From: Hymenobacter volaticus
Lineage (GTDB): Bacteria > Bacteroidota > Bacteroidia > Cytophagales > Hymenobacteraceae
Reading direction: 5' to 3'
DNA: 64,000 nucleotides
Assembly: GCF_022921055.1 (NCBI RefSeq)
Contig: NZ_CP095061.1
Span: 2,147,501 to 2,211,500 of the forward strand
The notes under the pieces are model-generated. The model was given only the letters and a program-made list of their open reading frames with translations. It was not told the DNA's origin and did not search any database. A program made the translations under genes and the position numbers. Positions 1-9,023 of this stretch are shown here, one piece after another. How positions within the stretch are numbered: position 1 is the stretch's first letter; every line of letters begins with the position of its first letter.

Positions 1-810
1 TACCGTGAACGAGGTAGGGCTATTTTGCACCGTAGCAGGCAAGGGCTGATATACACCAGAACCATCTTCACGCTCTACAAAATACCGGTAACCCGTAGCC
101 AGCGGCGCCACATCGAGCAGGGCACTAGTGCCTTGCAGGGTAATGGTTCTGATGACGAGGGCGCTAGGAGCCGCAAGCTGCAAAATAGGCTTGGTAGCTG
201 CGTTGGTGCACAACCTGTTGTCTGCATACCGTCCTGTCACGGTAATAGTGTTTGCTCCGGCAGGAACCGGGTAGCTAACCACGGCACCTGGCGCTGCCGT
301 AACAGGCGTACCACTACCAATTTGTACATCATAAGTATCGTATGGGGTATCTGGTAGGGTCACTTGGACCGACCCCGGGGCGCAAGCCGCCACCGTGAAG
401 TTGGGGACCGGGCTGTCTACCACCTGAAATACTTGATAGTAAATCGTAGAAGTAGAGCCCCCAACCGCTTGGCTGTTTTCCGTTACGGTGATGAATCCTG
501 CTTGGGTAGGAGTATAGGTTGTGGAAGCCGCTACAAAGCCTGGGCCGCAGGGATTAGGCAGTACCGCATTGCCCTGCGTCACTTGGTAAGTATACACTAA
601 GCTAAGGTCGCGGCTAGAGCAGGGGGTAAAGCGTACTGCGCGGCCAACACAAAGCCGATCTACTATGGTGCCCGTTCGCGCATCCGTCACCTCGAAGGTA
701 CATGCGGGCGCGTTGGGGGTAACCGGGCAAGTTTGCGCCTGCACAACTTCCGCTACCAACGAACTGCAGCCGATAAAGAGCCAGAAAAGTAAGTGTTTCA
801 CAAAAGGCAT
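1..810 (-). CDS. Secreted Ig/PKD-like repeat protein, 3' end beyond window
   Basis: An open frame of 270 codons runs from an ATG at 810 to the window edge without a stop. The first 26 residues form a typical signal peptide (MPFVKHLLFWLFIGCSSLVA, then cleavage near VQA-QT). The exported part is rich in Thr, Val, Pro and Gly, with short beta-strand segments and scattered Cys (TCPVTPNAPACTFEV, LCVGRAVRFTPCSS, VAACAPGSVQVTLP, NRLCTNAATKPILQLAAP), as in the PKD/Ig-like stalks of large Bacteroidota surface proteins. Such proteins often end in a type IX secretion sorting domain, but the C-terminus lies outside the window, so this is inference. No enzymatic motif is visible. Two open frames on the plus strand here are shadows of it. 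Confidence 0.7.
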   Translation of the reverse strand, partial: MPFVKHLLFWLFIGCSSLVAEVVQAQTCPVTPNAPACTFEVTDARTGTIVDRLCVGRAVRFTPCSSRDLSLVYTYQVTQGNAVLPNPCGPGFVAASTTYTPTQAGFITVTENSQAVGGSTSTIYYQVFQVVDSPVPNFTVAACAPGSVQVTLPDTPYDTYDVQIGSGTPVTAAPGAVVSYPVPAGANTITVTGRYADNRLCTNAATKPILQLAAPSALVIRTITLQGTSALLDVAPLATGYRYFVEREDGSGVYQPLPATVQNSPTSFTV

Positions 811-1006
811 GGAACGCTGAAAACCAACCAGAAGAAAAGTGCTTGCTCGATGCAATAAAAACGCCTTGCCTGTTTTAGTCTGGACTAACTGACGCCTTTC
901 ACCCCCAAAGGTAAGGCTACGGCAAAGACGTTGACTTCATCCGACGGCAGTTCGAACAGAATCATCCAAGCAAACCCACGTTATTAACCTACAAACAAAT
1001 AAAATA

Positions 1007-2509
1007 TTATACCCACTCATACGCCCGCACGAAAGCAACGGCAGCCTGCAGATCGGGGTAGAGCACCCGGTCGCGGCTCACGAAGTTGACTTTCGCGCGA
1101 AAAGCAGTTAGCACTTGCTCTAGCGCTTCCGAGGTGCGAGCGGGACGGCGGAAAGCCAGCGCTTGAGTTGCTGTGAGCAACTCAATAGCCAGGATTTGCT
1201 CGACATTCCCAACTACGCGTAGTGCCTTGGTGGCGGCGTTGGCGCCCATGCTCACGTGGTCTTCTTGGCCGTTGCTGCTCACAATGCTATCTACCGAAGC
1301 CGGGGTACAGAGTTGCTTGTTCTCGCTCACGATGCCGGCGGCCGTGTACTGCGGAATCATCAGTCCCGAGTTTAGGCCAGGCTCTGCCACTAGGAAAGGC
1401 GGCAACCCGCGTTGGCCGCTGAGAAGCTGGTACGTACGCCGCTCCGAGATGCTGCCTAGTTCGGCGGTAGCTATAGCCAGCATATCGAGGGCCAACGCCA
1501 GTGGCTGCCCGTGGAAGTTGCCGCCGCTCAGAATCAGGTCGTCGTCGGGAAAGAGGTTGGGGTTGTCAGTAACGGAATTGCACTCTGTCTCCAGCACTTG
1601 TTGCACGTACGCCAGCGCGTCGCGCGAGGCGCCGTGTACTTGGGGCAGGCAACGGAAAGAGTAGGGGTCTTGGACCACCTTCTTGGGCTGTTGCTGCAGC
1701 TCGCTGCCGCTTAACAGCTCACGGATTCGTTGGGCCACCACTTGCTGTCCGGCGTGGGGCCGGATACGGTGCAGACGCTCGTCAAACGGCTCACTGCGCC
1801 CATCAAAAGCCTCCAACGATAACGCGCCAAGCACATCAGCAGCATCGAGTAGGCGTTGCATCCGCAACAAGCAGTGCACACCATAGGCCAGCATAAACTG
1901 AGTACCATTGAGCAATGCCAGTCCTTCCTTTGCTTCTAAGGTGAGTGGCGTCCAACTGAAAAGACTGAAGGCATCGGCGGCGGCGAGGCGGTAGCCTTGG
2001 TAATTCACTTCACCGAGGCCCATCAGCGGCAAGCACAAATGAGCCAGCGGTGCCAGGTCGCCGCTTGCACCCAAGGAGCCTTGCTGATACACCACCGGCA
2101 GAATCTCGCGGTTGTAGCAGTCCAGCAGGCGCTGCACGGTGGCTAACTGCACGCCGCTGTGTCCGTAGCTCAAGCTTTGGGCTTTCAGCAGCAACATCAG
2201 CCGTACTATTTCAGCGGGCACCTCGGCACCGGTACCACAGGCGTGCGACATCATTAAGTTGATCTGCAACTGGCTCCGGTCGGCGGGCGAAATGCTGGTG
2301 TTGCACAGCGCCCCGAAACCGGTGTTGATGCCATACACCGGCGTATCGGATTGGGCTAGTCGTTCGTGCAGGTAGGTATAGCAGGTCTCGATGCGCTGGC
2401 GGGCTTCCGCGGAGAGGGTCAGGCGAGTGTTGTCGCGGAGCAGGTGCCCGAGGGTAGCTAGGTCGAGGCGGGCGGAAGGGGTAAGAGCGTAATCGTCGTT
2501 GTGGGGCAT
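1007..2509 (-). CDS. hutH: Histidine ammonia-lyase
   Basis: Catalyses non-oxidative deamination of L-histidine to urocanate, the first step of histidine degradation, in the cytoplasm. The 500-residue length fits the family. The Ala-Ser-Gly triad that cyclises to the MIO electrophile is at residues 148-150 (context SLGASGDLAPLAHL). NGTQ and the late SSNGQEDHVSMG segment with the catalytic Glu are present. The MMSHACG segment has the Ser-His pair typical of histidine lyases rather than the tyrosine or phenylalanine lyases. An upstream in-frame start at 2587 would add 26 residues, but it falls inside the hisS terminator hairpin, so the ATG at 2509 (MPHNDDYALT) is preferred. No other hut gene is adjacent, so the gene appears to be transcribed alone. 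Confidence 0.93.
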   Translation of the reverse strand: MPHNDDYALTPSARLDLATLGHLLRDNTRLTLSAEARQRIETCYTYLHERLAQSDTPVYGINTGFGALCNTSISPADRSQLQINLMMSHACGTGAEVPAEIVRLMLLLKAQSLSYGHSGVQLATVQRLLDCYNREILPVVYQQGSLGASGDLAPLAHLCLPLMGLGEVNYQGYRLAAADAFSLFSWTPLTLEAKEGLALLNGTQFMLAYGVHCLLRMQRLLDAADVLGALSLEAFDGRSEPFDERLHRIRPHAGQQVVAQRIRELLSGSELQQQPKKVVQDPYSFRCLPQVHGASRDALAYVQQVLETECNSVTDNPNLFPDDDLILSGGNFHGQPLALALDMLAIATAELGSISERRTYQLLSGQRGLPPFLVAEPGLNSGLMIPQYTAAGIVSENKQLCTPASVDSIVSSNGQEDHVSMGANAATKALRVVGNVEQILAIELLTATQALAFRRPARTSEALEQVLTAFRAKVNFVSRDRVLYPDLQAAVAFVRAYEWV

Positions 2510-2566
2510 GGGAGAGGAAAAGCAGCGGGTGGAGCCCCAAAAGTGAGTTTTTCCGGGGGAATAGAA

Positions 2567-2606
2567 AAGGCACCGCCGCTCTAGCAAGCTAAAGCGGCGG
2601 TGCCTT
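2567..2606 (-). terminator. Rho-independent terminator of hisS
   Basis: A perfect 14-bp inverted repeat (2567-2580 with 2593-2606, 12-nt loop), GC-rich and followed on the minus strand by TTTTCT. It lies 15 nt past the hisS stop and separates hisS from hutH. Confidence 0.85.
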
Positions 2607-2620
2607 CTTTGTGTTGGTGG

Positions 2621-4030
2621 CTAGCCTGCCAGTTCTGTCAGTACCGCTTCAAGTGAAAGCAGCTTTTCTTCGCCAGTGCCCATGTTTTTGAGTTTAAACT
2701 GATTGGCGCTTCGCTCCTCCGAGCCCTGCAGCAGCACAAACGGAATGCCCTTCTGGTCGGCGTACTGGAGCTGCTTCTTGAGCTTGCCCGCTTCCGGATA
2801 CAGTTCGCTGGCTACTCCGGCTTCGCGTAATTGGCGCAACACAGGCAGCACGGCCCGTTCGGCTTCCGCATCGAAGTTGGCTACCAAGCAGCGCGTGGTA
2901 GTAGCCACGGCTGGCGGGAACAGGTTTAGCTCGTCGAGGCAGTCGTACAGCCGGTCTACGCCAAACGAGAAGCCTACCCCCGATACCCCCGGCAGCCCGA
3001 ACGCCCCGGTGAGGTTGTCGTAGCGGCCGCCGCCGCTCACGCTACCCATGTTCACGTTGTTGATCTTGATTTCGAAGATGCAACCCGTATAATAGCTTAG
3101 GCCGCGGGCCAGCGTCACGTCGAAATCCAGGTTGCCGAATTGTTTGAACTGGAAGCCTTGTAAGTATTCGTACACCCGCTTCAAGTCCTGCAACCCCTTG
3201 TAGCCATCAGTAGTGGCATTGTCGGCATCAACGCCCGCGGTTACAAAACCGGCTAGTAGCCGCTCCAACTTTTCCTCGAAATTGCCTTCTACGCCGAGTA
3301 AGGCAAATAACTTGCCCATAGCTTCTTCCGAGAATCCACGGTCGGCCAACTCCTTGCGCACACCCTCCACGCCAATCTTGTCGAGCTTGTCGATGGCAGT
3401 GAACAGATCCACTTCGGTGCCTTCACCGCCCAGGGCCTGATAGATATTGCGCAGGACACCGCGGTGATTGATTTTGATGGTGAAATCCGTTAGCCCCAAC
3501 GTGTTCAGCACCTCGCACATCATCAGCACGATTTCCGCCTCACACAGCAACGAGTTGGTGCCCACCACGTCGGCGTCACACTGATAAAACTCACGATACC
3601 GGCCGCGTTGAGGCCGGTCGGCGCGCCAAACCGGCTGAATCTGATAGCGCTTGAAGGGGAAGGTGAGCGTGCCGCGGTTCATCACTACGTAGCGTGCAAA
3701 CGGTACGGTGAGGTCGTAGCGCAGACCCTTTTCGGCCACCTTGGGTAGTACGCGCCGAGTGGCTTTGCCGTCTTCGTTGGTTAAGTCGACCGCAGTGACA
3801 TCTTTAAGGAAGTCGCCGGAGTTGAGAACCTTAAATAAAAGTTGGTCGCCTTCGTCGCCGTATTTTCCAGTCAGCACCGATAGGTTCTCGAGCGTTGGCG
3901 TCTCCAGGGGGGCGTAGCCAAACTTTTCGAAGGTCCGGCGAATAATGCCGAAGATATAGTTGCGGCGTGCCACCACGGCCGGGCCAAAGTCGCGGGTGCC
4001 TTTAGGAATGCTAGGTTTTGGGGTGCTCAT
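2621..4030 (-). CDS. hisS: Histidyl-tRNA synthetase
   Basis: Charges tRNA-His; a class II aminoacyl-tRNA synthetase of the cytoplasm. 469 residues from ATG 4030 (MSTPKPSIPKGTRDFG), where PKGTRDF is the usual HisRS N-terminus. Motif 2 is RGRYREFYQCDAD, the histidine-specific segment is LARGLSYYTGCIFEI, and motif 3 is in the GVGFSFGVDRL region. The C-terminal anticodon-binding domain follows (about residues 375-469). An in-frame start 14 codons upstream gives a tail unlike the family and is rejected. It is read on its own: a strong terminator follows, and the STAS-like gene lies 123 nt upstream. Confidence 0.96.
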   Translation of the reverse strand: MSTPKPSIPKGTRDFGPAVVARRNYIFGIIRRTFEKFGYAPLETPTLENLSVLTGKYGDEGDQLLFKVLNSGDFLKDVTAVDLTNEDGKATRRVLPKVAEKGLRYDLTVPFARYVVMNRGTLTFPFKRYQIQPVWRADRPQRGRYREFYQCDADVVGTNSLLCEAEIVLMMCEVLNTLGLTDFTIKINHRGVLRNIYQALGGEGTEVDLFTAIDKLDKIGVEGVRKELADRGFSEEAMGKLFALLGVEGNFEEKLERLLAGFVTAGVDADNATTDGYKGLQDLKRVYEYLQGFQFKQFGNLDFDVTLARGLSYYTGCIFEIKINNVNMGSVSGGGRYDNLTGAFGLPGVSGVGFSFGVDRLYDCLDELNLFPPAVATTTRCLVANFDAEAERAVLPVLRQLREAGVASELYPEAGKLKKQLQYADQKGIPFVLLQGSEERSANQFKLKNMGTGEEKLLSLEAVLTELAG

Positions 4031-4059
4031 CAGGAAATAAGTAGAAGCAGATCGGAGCG

Positions 4060-4067
4060 CAAAACTA
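4060..4067 (-). promoter_or_regulatory. Candidate -7 element of hisS promoter
   Basis: The minus strand reads TAGTTTTG, matching the Bacteroidota TAnnTTTG -7 consensus, 30 nt before the hisS start. No convincing -33 TTG is seen at 17-23 nt, so the call is tentative. Confidence 0.35.
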
Positions 4068-4080
4068 CGCAAACCGCGCG

Positions 4081-4122
4081 GCGGTACCCGGCCTTACTTG
4101 ATTAAGTGAAGCCGAGTACCGC
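4081..4122. terminator. GC hairpin between STAS-like gene and hisS
   Basis: GCGGTACCCGGC (4081-4092) pairs with GCCGAGTACCGC (4111-4122) with one mismatch. A T-run follows only on the plus side, so as a terminator of the minus-strand STAS-like gene it would be imperfect. Confidence 0.4.
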
Positions 4123-4153
4123 TTTTTACTATTCCTGCCTTGATTTTTGTGAG

Positions 4154-4504
4154 CTAGTGAGGAGAATTTATTTCATCTACAGCATCTAATAGTGAGGGCA
4201 CGAGCATGGGCTGAGAGGCCGCATCAAGGTTAAGAAAATGGTGACTCACCGCATTGGGTACGTGGCACAGCACCAGCCGTCGGCTTTGGGTTCGGAGCAT
4301 GAAGGCGTAAGCCAACAGCAAATCCACCGCTTCTTCGGTTAGCCTTTCCACTAAGCTGCAATCCACTAGCACAGCGCGTTTTTCGCTGCGGCTGGCTCGG
4401 TGTAGCGCCCGGGTAAGTTTTACTTCGCCTTGCTGGCAGGCAATATCAGGTGAAAGAATCAGTAGGAACCCGTTAGGGAGCATTTCTCGGTAGACGTCAA
4501 GCAT
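4154..4504 (-). CDS. STAS-like (anti-sigma antagonist type) small protein
   Basis: A 116-residue soluble protein whose pattern fits a STAS fold: a beta-strand (GFLLILSPDI), then AVLVDCSLVERLTEEAVDLL at the place of the usual 'lDls.v.fidSsGl.lL' segment, then a helix and a strand (SRRLVLCHVP). The Ser phosphorylated in SpoIIAA-type antagonists is replaced here by a TEEA stretch, so classical switch phosphorylation is unlikely. No kinase or sigma gene is next to it. It starts at 4504; a second ATG at 4483 (MLPNGF) is possible. The family assignment is by pattern only and could be wrong. Confidence 0.55.
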   Translation of the reverse strand: MLDVYREMLPNGFLLILSPDIACQQGEVKLTRALHRASRSEKRAVLVDCSLVERLTEEAVDLLLAYAFMLRTQSRRLVLCHVPNAVSHHFLNLDAASQPMLVPSLLDAVDEINSPH

Positions 4505-4850
4505 TCGCGAGATAACAGGATTTGAATAAGAACCACACTAAACCAATCTTGCTGAACTCACTCCGAAGAGTGGTTCGATATTAATCATTATTCGGTTGCG
4601 AAGATCGGGGATTATATCGTGTATGAATTGCTTTAGTTGCTTCTAAAACAGAGATTCTAATAGCATTTATACTTTTTGTTGTTCTAGCCCAATAAGTTGT
4701 TTTCTGGCATTTGGTGGCGCTGTAGTCGTTTTGGTAAAAGTATAATATATCGTAGTAGCTCCTCATTGCATAGTCAGCGCCTTGACTGTTAAGGCAATAC
4801 CTACACGGAGCGAAAGCTCAACATTAGGCCTGCAGTATATGGGACTTACT
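4505..4850. other. AT-rich intergenic region, no gene supported
   Basis: An AT-rich spacer upstream of the STAS-like gene. A 61-codon open frame on the minus strand (4581-4766) has biased, low-complexity composition and no recognisable start context, so it is not called. Confidence 0.5.
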
Positions 4851-4883
4851 AAAGCGCCGCAGTAGTGTATACTGTGGCGCTTT
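4851..4883. terminator. Hairpin, possible bidirectional terminator
   Basis: AAAGCGCCGCAGTA (4851-4864) pairs with TACTGTGGCGCTTT (4870-4883), a 14-bp stem with one G-T pair and a 5-nt loop, flanked by A and T tracts. It lies just beyond a second hairpin that ends the exported-protein gene at 5012. Confidence 0.55.
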
Positions 4884-4892
4884 AAAAGCGGA

Positions 4893-4946
4893 AGCCCCCG
4901 CTTATCAACATAATTCGTTGAACGATTATGCCGACAAGCGGGGGCT
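4893..4946 (-). terminator. Terminator after small exported protein gene
   Basis: AGCCCCCGCTT (4893-4903) pairs with AAGCGGGGGCT (4936-4946). The loop holds a second small stem centred on TCGTTGAACGA. It lies 65 nt past the stop of the minus-strand gene at 5012. Confidence 0.6.
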
Positions 4947-5011
4947 TTCAGGGGTGCTGCTACCTGCCTGGAAGGTTATGTAGTGCGCGGTAGAGCCCGT
5001 GCTGGCCTCAC

Positions 5012-5392
5012 TTAGCGAGTTGCATATTCCCGCAAGGTGTGACGATTCAGGGCAACCAGCTTGGTTGAAACCATAGAGTTGGACTGCATGCGCTGTACTT
5101 GCTGAAGGGTAGCACCAAGCATCTTGGCTACACGGCGGTGAGCAGCGCGGCTCTTGCAAGGATTCAGGCACAAGCCATCCAAACGCTCTTCGTACAATAG
5201 CTCGTGCTGGTCGTTGTAGAACTGCACTACGGTATGGCTGCGGTCACTTTGGTCGGTTACCAAGCTCCAGTAGCCTGATTTTGCTACCATAGGGGCTTCT
5301 GAGTAAACCACTTTTTGGGCCATAGCCATAGTGGCAGAAAGCATGAGCATCAAGCACACCAAACTCAAACGGGAAATCAGGGAAGTTTTCAT
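5012..5392 (-). CDS. Small exported protein of unknown function
   Basis: 126 residues with a clear signal peptide (MKTSLISRLSLVCLMLMLSA, cleavage after MAMA-Q). The mature part of about 100 residues has VVQFYNDQHELLYEERLDG, which resembles a short beta-hairpin repeat, then two Cys (GLCLNPCKSR) and a basic helical C-terminus ending HTLREYATR. I do not recognise a named family. Similar small exported proteins are common in Hymenobacter-type genomes, but that is general knowledge and not tested here. It stands alone between two intergenic regions with hairpins. Confidence 0.7.
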   Translation of the reverse strand: MKTSLISRLSLVCLMLMLSATMAMAQKVVYSEAPMVAKSGYWSLVTDQSDRSHTVVQFYNDQHELLYEERLDGLCLNPCKSRAAHRRVAKMLGATLQQVQRMQSNSMVSTKLVALNRHTLREYATR

Positions 5393-5542
5393 GACAGGAA
5401 TGGGTTTTAGAGAATATGAAGTAGAAGGGAAAGGAAAATTTTGAAAACAGGGTGCCAGGCTAGGCCGATGCTAGACGGCAAGCAATTGATAATCAATACT
5501 GAAGAACGAGGGGGCACCAGCTAGAACAGCAGGCCGGGGGTG

Positions 5543-5986
5543 TTAAGCAGCGGGCTTACCTGCTGCAGGTTTCACTTCAACTTGCCGCGCTACTGCACTG
5601 GCATTGCGGCTACCCGTTACGGTGGGCTGAGTCGAGGATGAACGGAGCGTGAGCACTCCCATTTGGTGGCGGTTGTGCAGGGCGCGGAGCGCAATGGTTG
5701 GCTGCTGGGGCTGATAGCCGAGGACAGTGGTTTTCACTACATACTCCCCGATGGGCACTTTGCGGAAGTGGAAATTGCCTTGAGCATCGGTGGTACCAGC
5801 GGCGGCAAAGCGGTGGTCGGTGGCGCGGAGCAGTACCACGCTGGTATGCGGAATTGGCTCTTTGGTGTCGCCGTCGCGCAAGCTGCCTGAAAGGGTGCCT
5901 GAGCTGAGGAGGTGGGCCGATAGTTGCAACCCAGTCATGAAGAAGATGAAAGCAAGCAAGGAGCGGTTTACAGAGGAAGTTTTCAT
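5543..5986 (-). CDS. Stand-alone carboxypeptidase-regulatory-like domain protein
   Basis: 147 residues from ATG 5986 (MKTSSVNRSLLAFIFF, a signal peptide); an upstream start at 6013 would add nine residues before it. The exported part is one carboxypeptidase-regulatory/transthyretin-like domain: LSGSLRDGDTKEPIPHTSVV, then TTDAQGNFHFRKVPIGEYVV and LGYQPQQP. This is the same module as the N-terminus of the TonB receptor at 6513-9023 (SISGTLLDQKTGQPLSFASV, ATVLGYKPL), but no plug or barrel follows; the protein ends in a short Ala/Pro-rich tail. It could be a truncated receptor paralogue or a small independent binding protein. It is downstream of the receptor on the same strand, about 525 nt away. 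Confidence 0.65.
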   Translation of the reverse strand: MKTSSVNRSLLAFIFFMTGLQLSAHLLSSGTLSGSLRDGDTKEPIPHTSVVLLRATDHRFAAAGTTDAQGNFHFRKVPIGEYVVKTTVLGYQPQQPTIALRALHNRHQMGVLTLRSSSTQPTVTGSRNASAVARQVEVKPAAGKPAA

Positions 5987-6512
5987 GGCGATGAAGGCGA
6001 AAAATGAGCACAAAGAGCCACCTGTCGACCAACCTGACGCTGCAGGATTGCCGAAAAAACAGGAGCAAGTAAGTAAGAGAGTGAAGAGTCGGGCCCAAGG
6101 AAACTACTTGCTTGGCCAGCAAGCAGCCCGGGACAAAGCGCCACCACGAGCGGTGGGGCATCTTCGGCGGGCGGGTGGCCGTGACCTTACCGGGAGGTGA
6201 AAGTCGCCGCGGGCCGAAGCAGGAGCGGGAAAGAACGGCGGAAGTAGCTAGCTGTCTGCCGGGGAGATGCGCAACTGCCTATATAGATGGAGGCTGTTGG
6301 AGAAAAGATGCCTGAGAAACAAAAAATATTTTCAACATCTCGCTACGGTATCTCGGGGTTGGTGAAGCGAACATAACCGCACTTTTTTCTAGGGCTAGTA
6401 GCATGATAATGTCACCTCTAATAGTTGGTTTCTGATGTGGATACCGCCCAACTTAGTGAACGTTACAAGGCGGAGTAAAATATTTTTTGGGCGGTGTATT
6501 TCTTGCTAATTA
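5987..6512. other. Intergenic region between receptor and CarboxypepD-like gene
   Basis: About 525 nt without a supported gene. Plus-strand open frames here are shadows or chance. ACCGCCCA (6443-6450) can pair with TGGGCGGT (6488-6495) just past the receptor stop and may act as a weak terminator. Confidence 0.45.
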
Positions 6513-9023
6513 TTATCCGCCGAAACCGCCACCACCACCTTGGGGCTGGTTCTCGATTTTCTTTGGTGGCTTGTTGGAACCGAGGTACCAGGAGAAGCCT
6601 AGGTAGCCTACCCGCGACTCCCACTTGTTGTAATAGCGGGCCCGGAAACCGGTGCCGGCAGCATCAGTGGTGTACACTTGGGTCAGGTTACGTTGGGTAT
6701 TGAACAAGTCGCTCACTCGGAGGGTCAAGGCGGCCCGGTCGTTGAACAGGCGCTGGCGCAAGGCTACATCAACGGAGCCTACTGGTGCGAGGCGGCCTTG
6801 AGTGGTAATCACGGCAGCGCGGTAGTTGCCCGTTACTTGCATATCGAGCTTCGGAGTAGGGGTAAAGCTGTTCATCAGGCGGGCCGTGCCCGATACCGTG
6901 CGCCGGCTCGATTCGTTGCCCGTGGCCGCAGTTACGTTGGTTTGGAACAGCGAGCCGCTGGCTGTCAGGCGCCACCAGCTCGTAAGGGGCTGGTTGTAGG
7001 ATACCTCACCACCTAAGCTAGTGGCTTGGCCGAAGTTATCGGCGTAGGTGGCCGTAATGACGGCACCGTTGCCGTAGAGGCGAGTGGCCGTAGTGTCTAC
7101 CCGCACCAGGCGCTGAATGGCATTGGTGGTTTGGCGATAAAACAGGGTGGAGTTGAGCGAGGCCTTACCTAGCGTTATTTGATGCCCTAGCTCGAAAGCA
7201 TTGATATACTCGGGCCGGAGCGTTGGGTCGCCGATGCGGTAGGTGCGCTGGTCTTGGTAGAGTGGGAAAGCCAGCAACTGCATGAACCCTGGGCGGTTGA
7301 GGCGACGCGAGTAGCTAAGCTGCACGCGCTGGTCGGCCGTTGGCAGCGTCCGAACGACGGTAGCCGAGGGGAACAAGTTGAGGTAGTTGAGCTTGAACTT
7401 ACCCGTGCCACCTTCCACTTGGCCGCTGGTGTTGGTGTATTCAGCCCGTACCCCGCCTTGCACCCGCCACTTGCCTAGTTCGTGCTGGGCATTGACGTAG
7501 CCCGCCTGGGTGTATTCGCGGAACTCGTAGGCATACGACCGGTCAGCAATCCGCTCCATCGCAGGTCCATCGGCGGCTTGACGCAGGAAGTTATCGGTGC
7601 CATCGTTGCGCATCAGCTGCCCTTTCAGGCCGGCCTCCAAGCGGCTCTTGTCACTTAAAGGGTGCACGTAATCGGTCTGGTAAGAAGCAGCATTCAACGT
7701 CACGTCCAGGTCCTGCTTCCACTCGCGCAGATCGATAGAGCCTTCCGTGTTGCGCTGTCCTACCACTACATCAGCCAATAGATTAGTATAGGTGACATTG
7801 GCAGTCCATTCGCGGCCCTTGTGGGCATCCCAAGTATGGCGGTAATCCACTGAGGCTTCCGTATTCATGACGTCCTCCGTTACCCCGAAAGAGCTACTAA
7901 TGCGGTTGGTGCCAGTGGCATCTGTGAGCGTGGCTAGCTGGTTGCCGGTGTTAAGGCCTTTGTTTTTGTTGGGTTCCACCGATACGGTCAGGCTTTGCTC
8001 TGGCGAAATGGTGTAGTCGAAGCCCAAGCGGCCCGAGTGCGTTACGTTGTGGCGGCGGTTGGTGCCATCTTGATCAACACGCAATTCTTGGCCTTCCAGG
8101 ATGGTGGTTTGCTTGCTGTTCATCAAGCTGCGGTACCGGTCGTCGCGGAAGTCGTAAGACCCAAACCAGTTGATTTTGCCAGCCCGGCGATTCAAGCTGA
8201 GGCTGGTGTTGTACTTGTCGCGGGTGCCTAAGTTTACCGTAGCCTGACCATTCCAGCCGTCTTTCTTCTGCTTTTTCAGGATGATGTTGATTACCCCACC
8301 GCCGCCCGCGGCATCGTAGCGAGCCGAAGGATTTGTTACCACTTCCACCTTCTCAATAGAGCTAGCTGGAATTTGCTCTAACCGGTTGCCGCCCGTTGCG
8401 GTGTTGGTTGGCTTGCCATCTATCAGGATGGTGATGTTGCTGCTGCCCCGCATGCTCACCGTCCCGTCGGGCGATACGGCTACCGAGGGCACGTTTTGCA
8501 GCACATTCACGGCGGTGCCACCTACGCTGCTCAAATCCTTTTCTACGTTGATTACCTTCTTATCAAGGCTTTCTTCCACAGTAGCCCGCTCGCCCTGCAC
8601 CGTTACGCCAGCTAATTGGGTGGCCGTAGGAAGTAGTTTCAGAGTGCCTAAGCGAGCTGTAGGCGCAGTGCCACTCAGCGTGACCAACTGCCGTAGGGGC
8701 TTGTAGCCTAGTACAGTAGCCTTCAGCATATACTGCCCAGCTGCCACTTTCGCCATCTCAAAGGCACCATTATCGCCAGTTTGAGCACCAGCTACGAAGC
8801 TGCTGTCGCCGTGGGCTTGCAACAGCACCACGCTGGCGAAAGAAAGCGGCTGCCCGGTTTTTTGATCGAGCAAGGTGCCTGAGATAGAGCCAGTAGCAGT
8901 GCCAACCGCAACTTTAGTAGATGCCACGTTCTGAGCGCGCAGTTCCAGAGTAAAGAGGCTAAGTGCAGACATAGTGAGGAGGCCCAGGCACCGAAGTGCA
9001 TGGTTGGTAGGGGAGAAAGTCAT
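6513..9023 (-). CDS. TonB-dependent receptor, outer-membrane beta-barrel family
   Basis: 836 residues. A signal peptide covers about 1-31 (ends LELRAQ). A carboxypeptidase-regulatory-like domain follows at about 45-120, then a plug domain at about 150-245 (VLQNVPSVAVSPDGTVSMRG, IEKVEVVTNPSARYDAAGGG), then a 22-strand-type barrel to the end. It should sit in the outer membrane and import a bulky ligand using TonB energy; the substrate cannot be told from sequence. No SusD partner is adjacent, which argues against a classical polysaccharide-utilisation locus. The C-terminus ends in a glycine-rich run (GGGGGFGG) after the last strands rather than the usual terminal aromatic residue. Expression seems to start from a promoter about 290 nt upstream, giving a long folded leader. 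Confidence 0.9.
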   Translation of the reverse strand: MTFSPTNHALRCLGLLTMSALSLFTLELRAQNVASTKVAVGTATGSISGTLLDQKTGQPLSFASVVLLQAHGDSSFVAGAQTGDNGAFEMAKVAAGQYMLKATVLGYKPLRQLVTLSGTAPTARLGTLKLLPTATQLAGVTVQGERATVEESLDKKVINVEKDLSSVGGTAVNVLQNVPSVAVSPDGTVSMRGSSNITILIDGKPTNTATGGNRLEQIPASSIEKVEVVTNPSARYDAAGGGGVINIILKKQKKDGWNGQATVNLGTRDKYNTSLSLNRRAGKINWFGSYDFRDDRYRSLMNSKQTTILEGQELRVDQDGTNRRHNVTHSGRLGFDYTISPEQSLTVSVEPNKNKGLNTGNQLATLTDATGTNRISSSFGVTEDVMNTEASVDYRHTWDAHKGREWTANVTYTNLLADVVVGQRNTEGSIDLREWKQDLDVTLNAASYQTDYVHPLSDKSRLEAGLKGQLMRNDGTDNFLRQAADGPAMERIADRSYAYEFREYTQAGYVNAQHELGKWRVQGGVRAEYTNTSGQVEGGTGKFKLNYLNLFPSATVVRTLPTADQRVQLSYSRRLNRPGFMQLLAFPLYQDQRTYRIGDPTLRPEYINAFELGHQITLGKASLNSTLFYRQTTNAIQRLVRVDTTATRLYGNGAVITATYADNFGQATSLGGEVSYNQPLTSWWRLTASGSLFQTNVTAATGNESSRRTVSGTARLMNSFTPTPKLDMQVTGNYRAAVITTQGRLAPVGSVDVALRQRLFNDRAALTLRVSDLFNTQRNLTQVYTTDAAGTGFRARYYNKWESRVGYLGFSWYLGSNKPPKKIENQPQGGGGGFGG

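Noticed and set aside
4581..4766. 61-codon minus-strand frame
   Set aside because: AT-rich, low-complexity translation with no start context or homologue that I can recognise.
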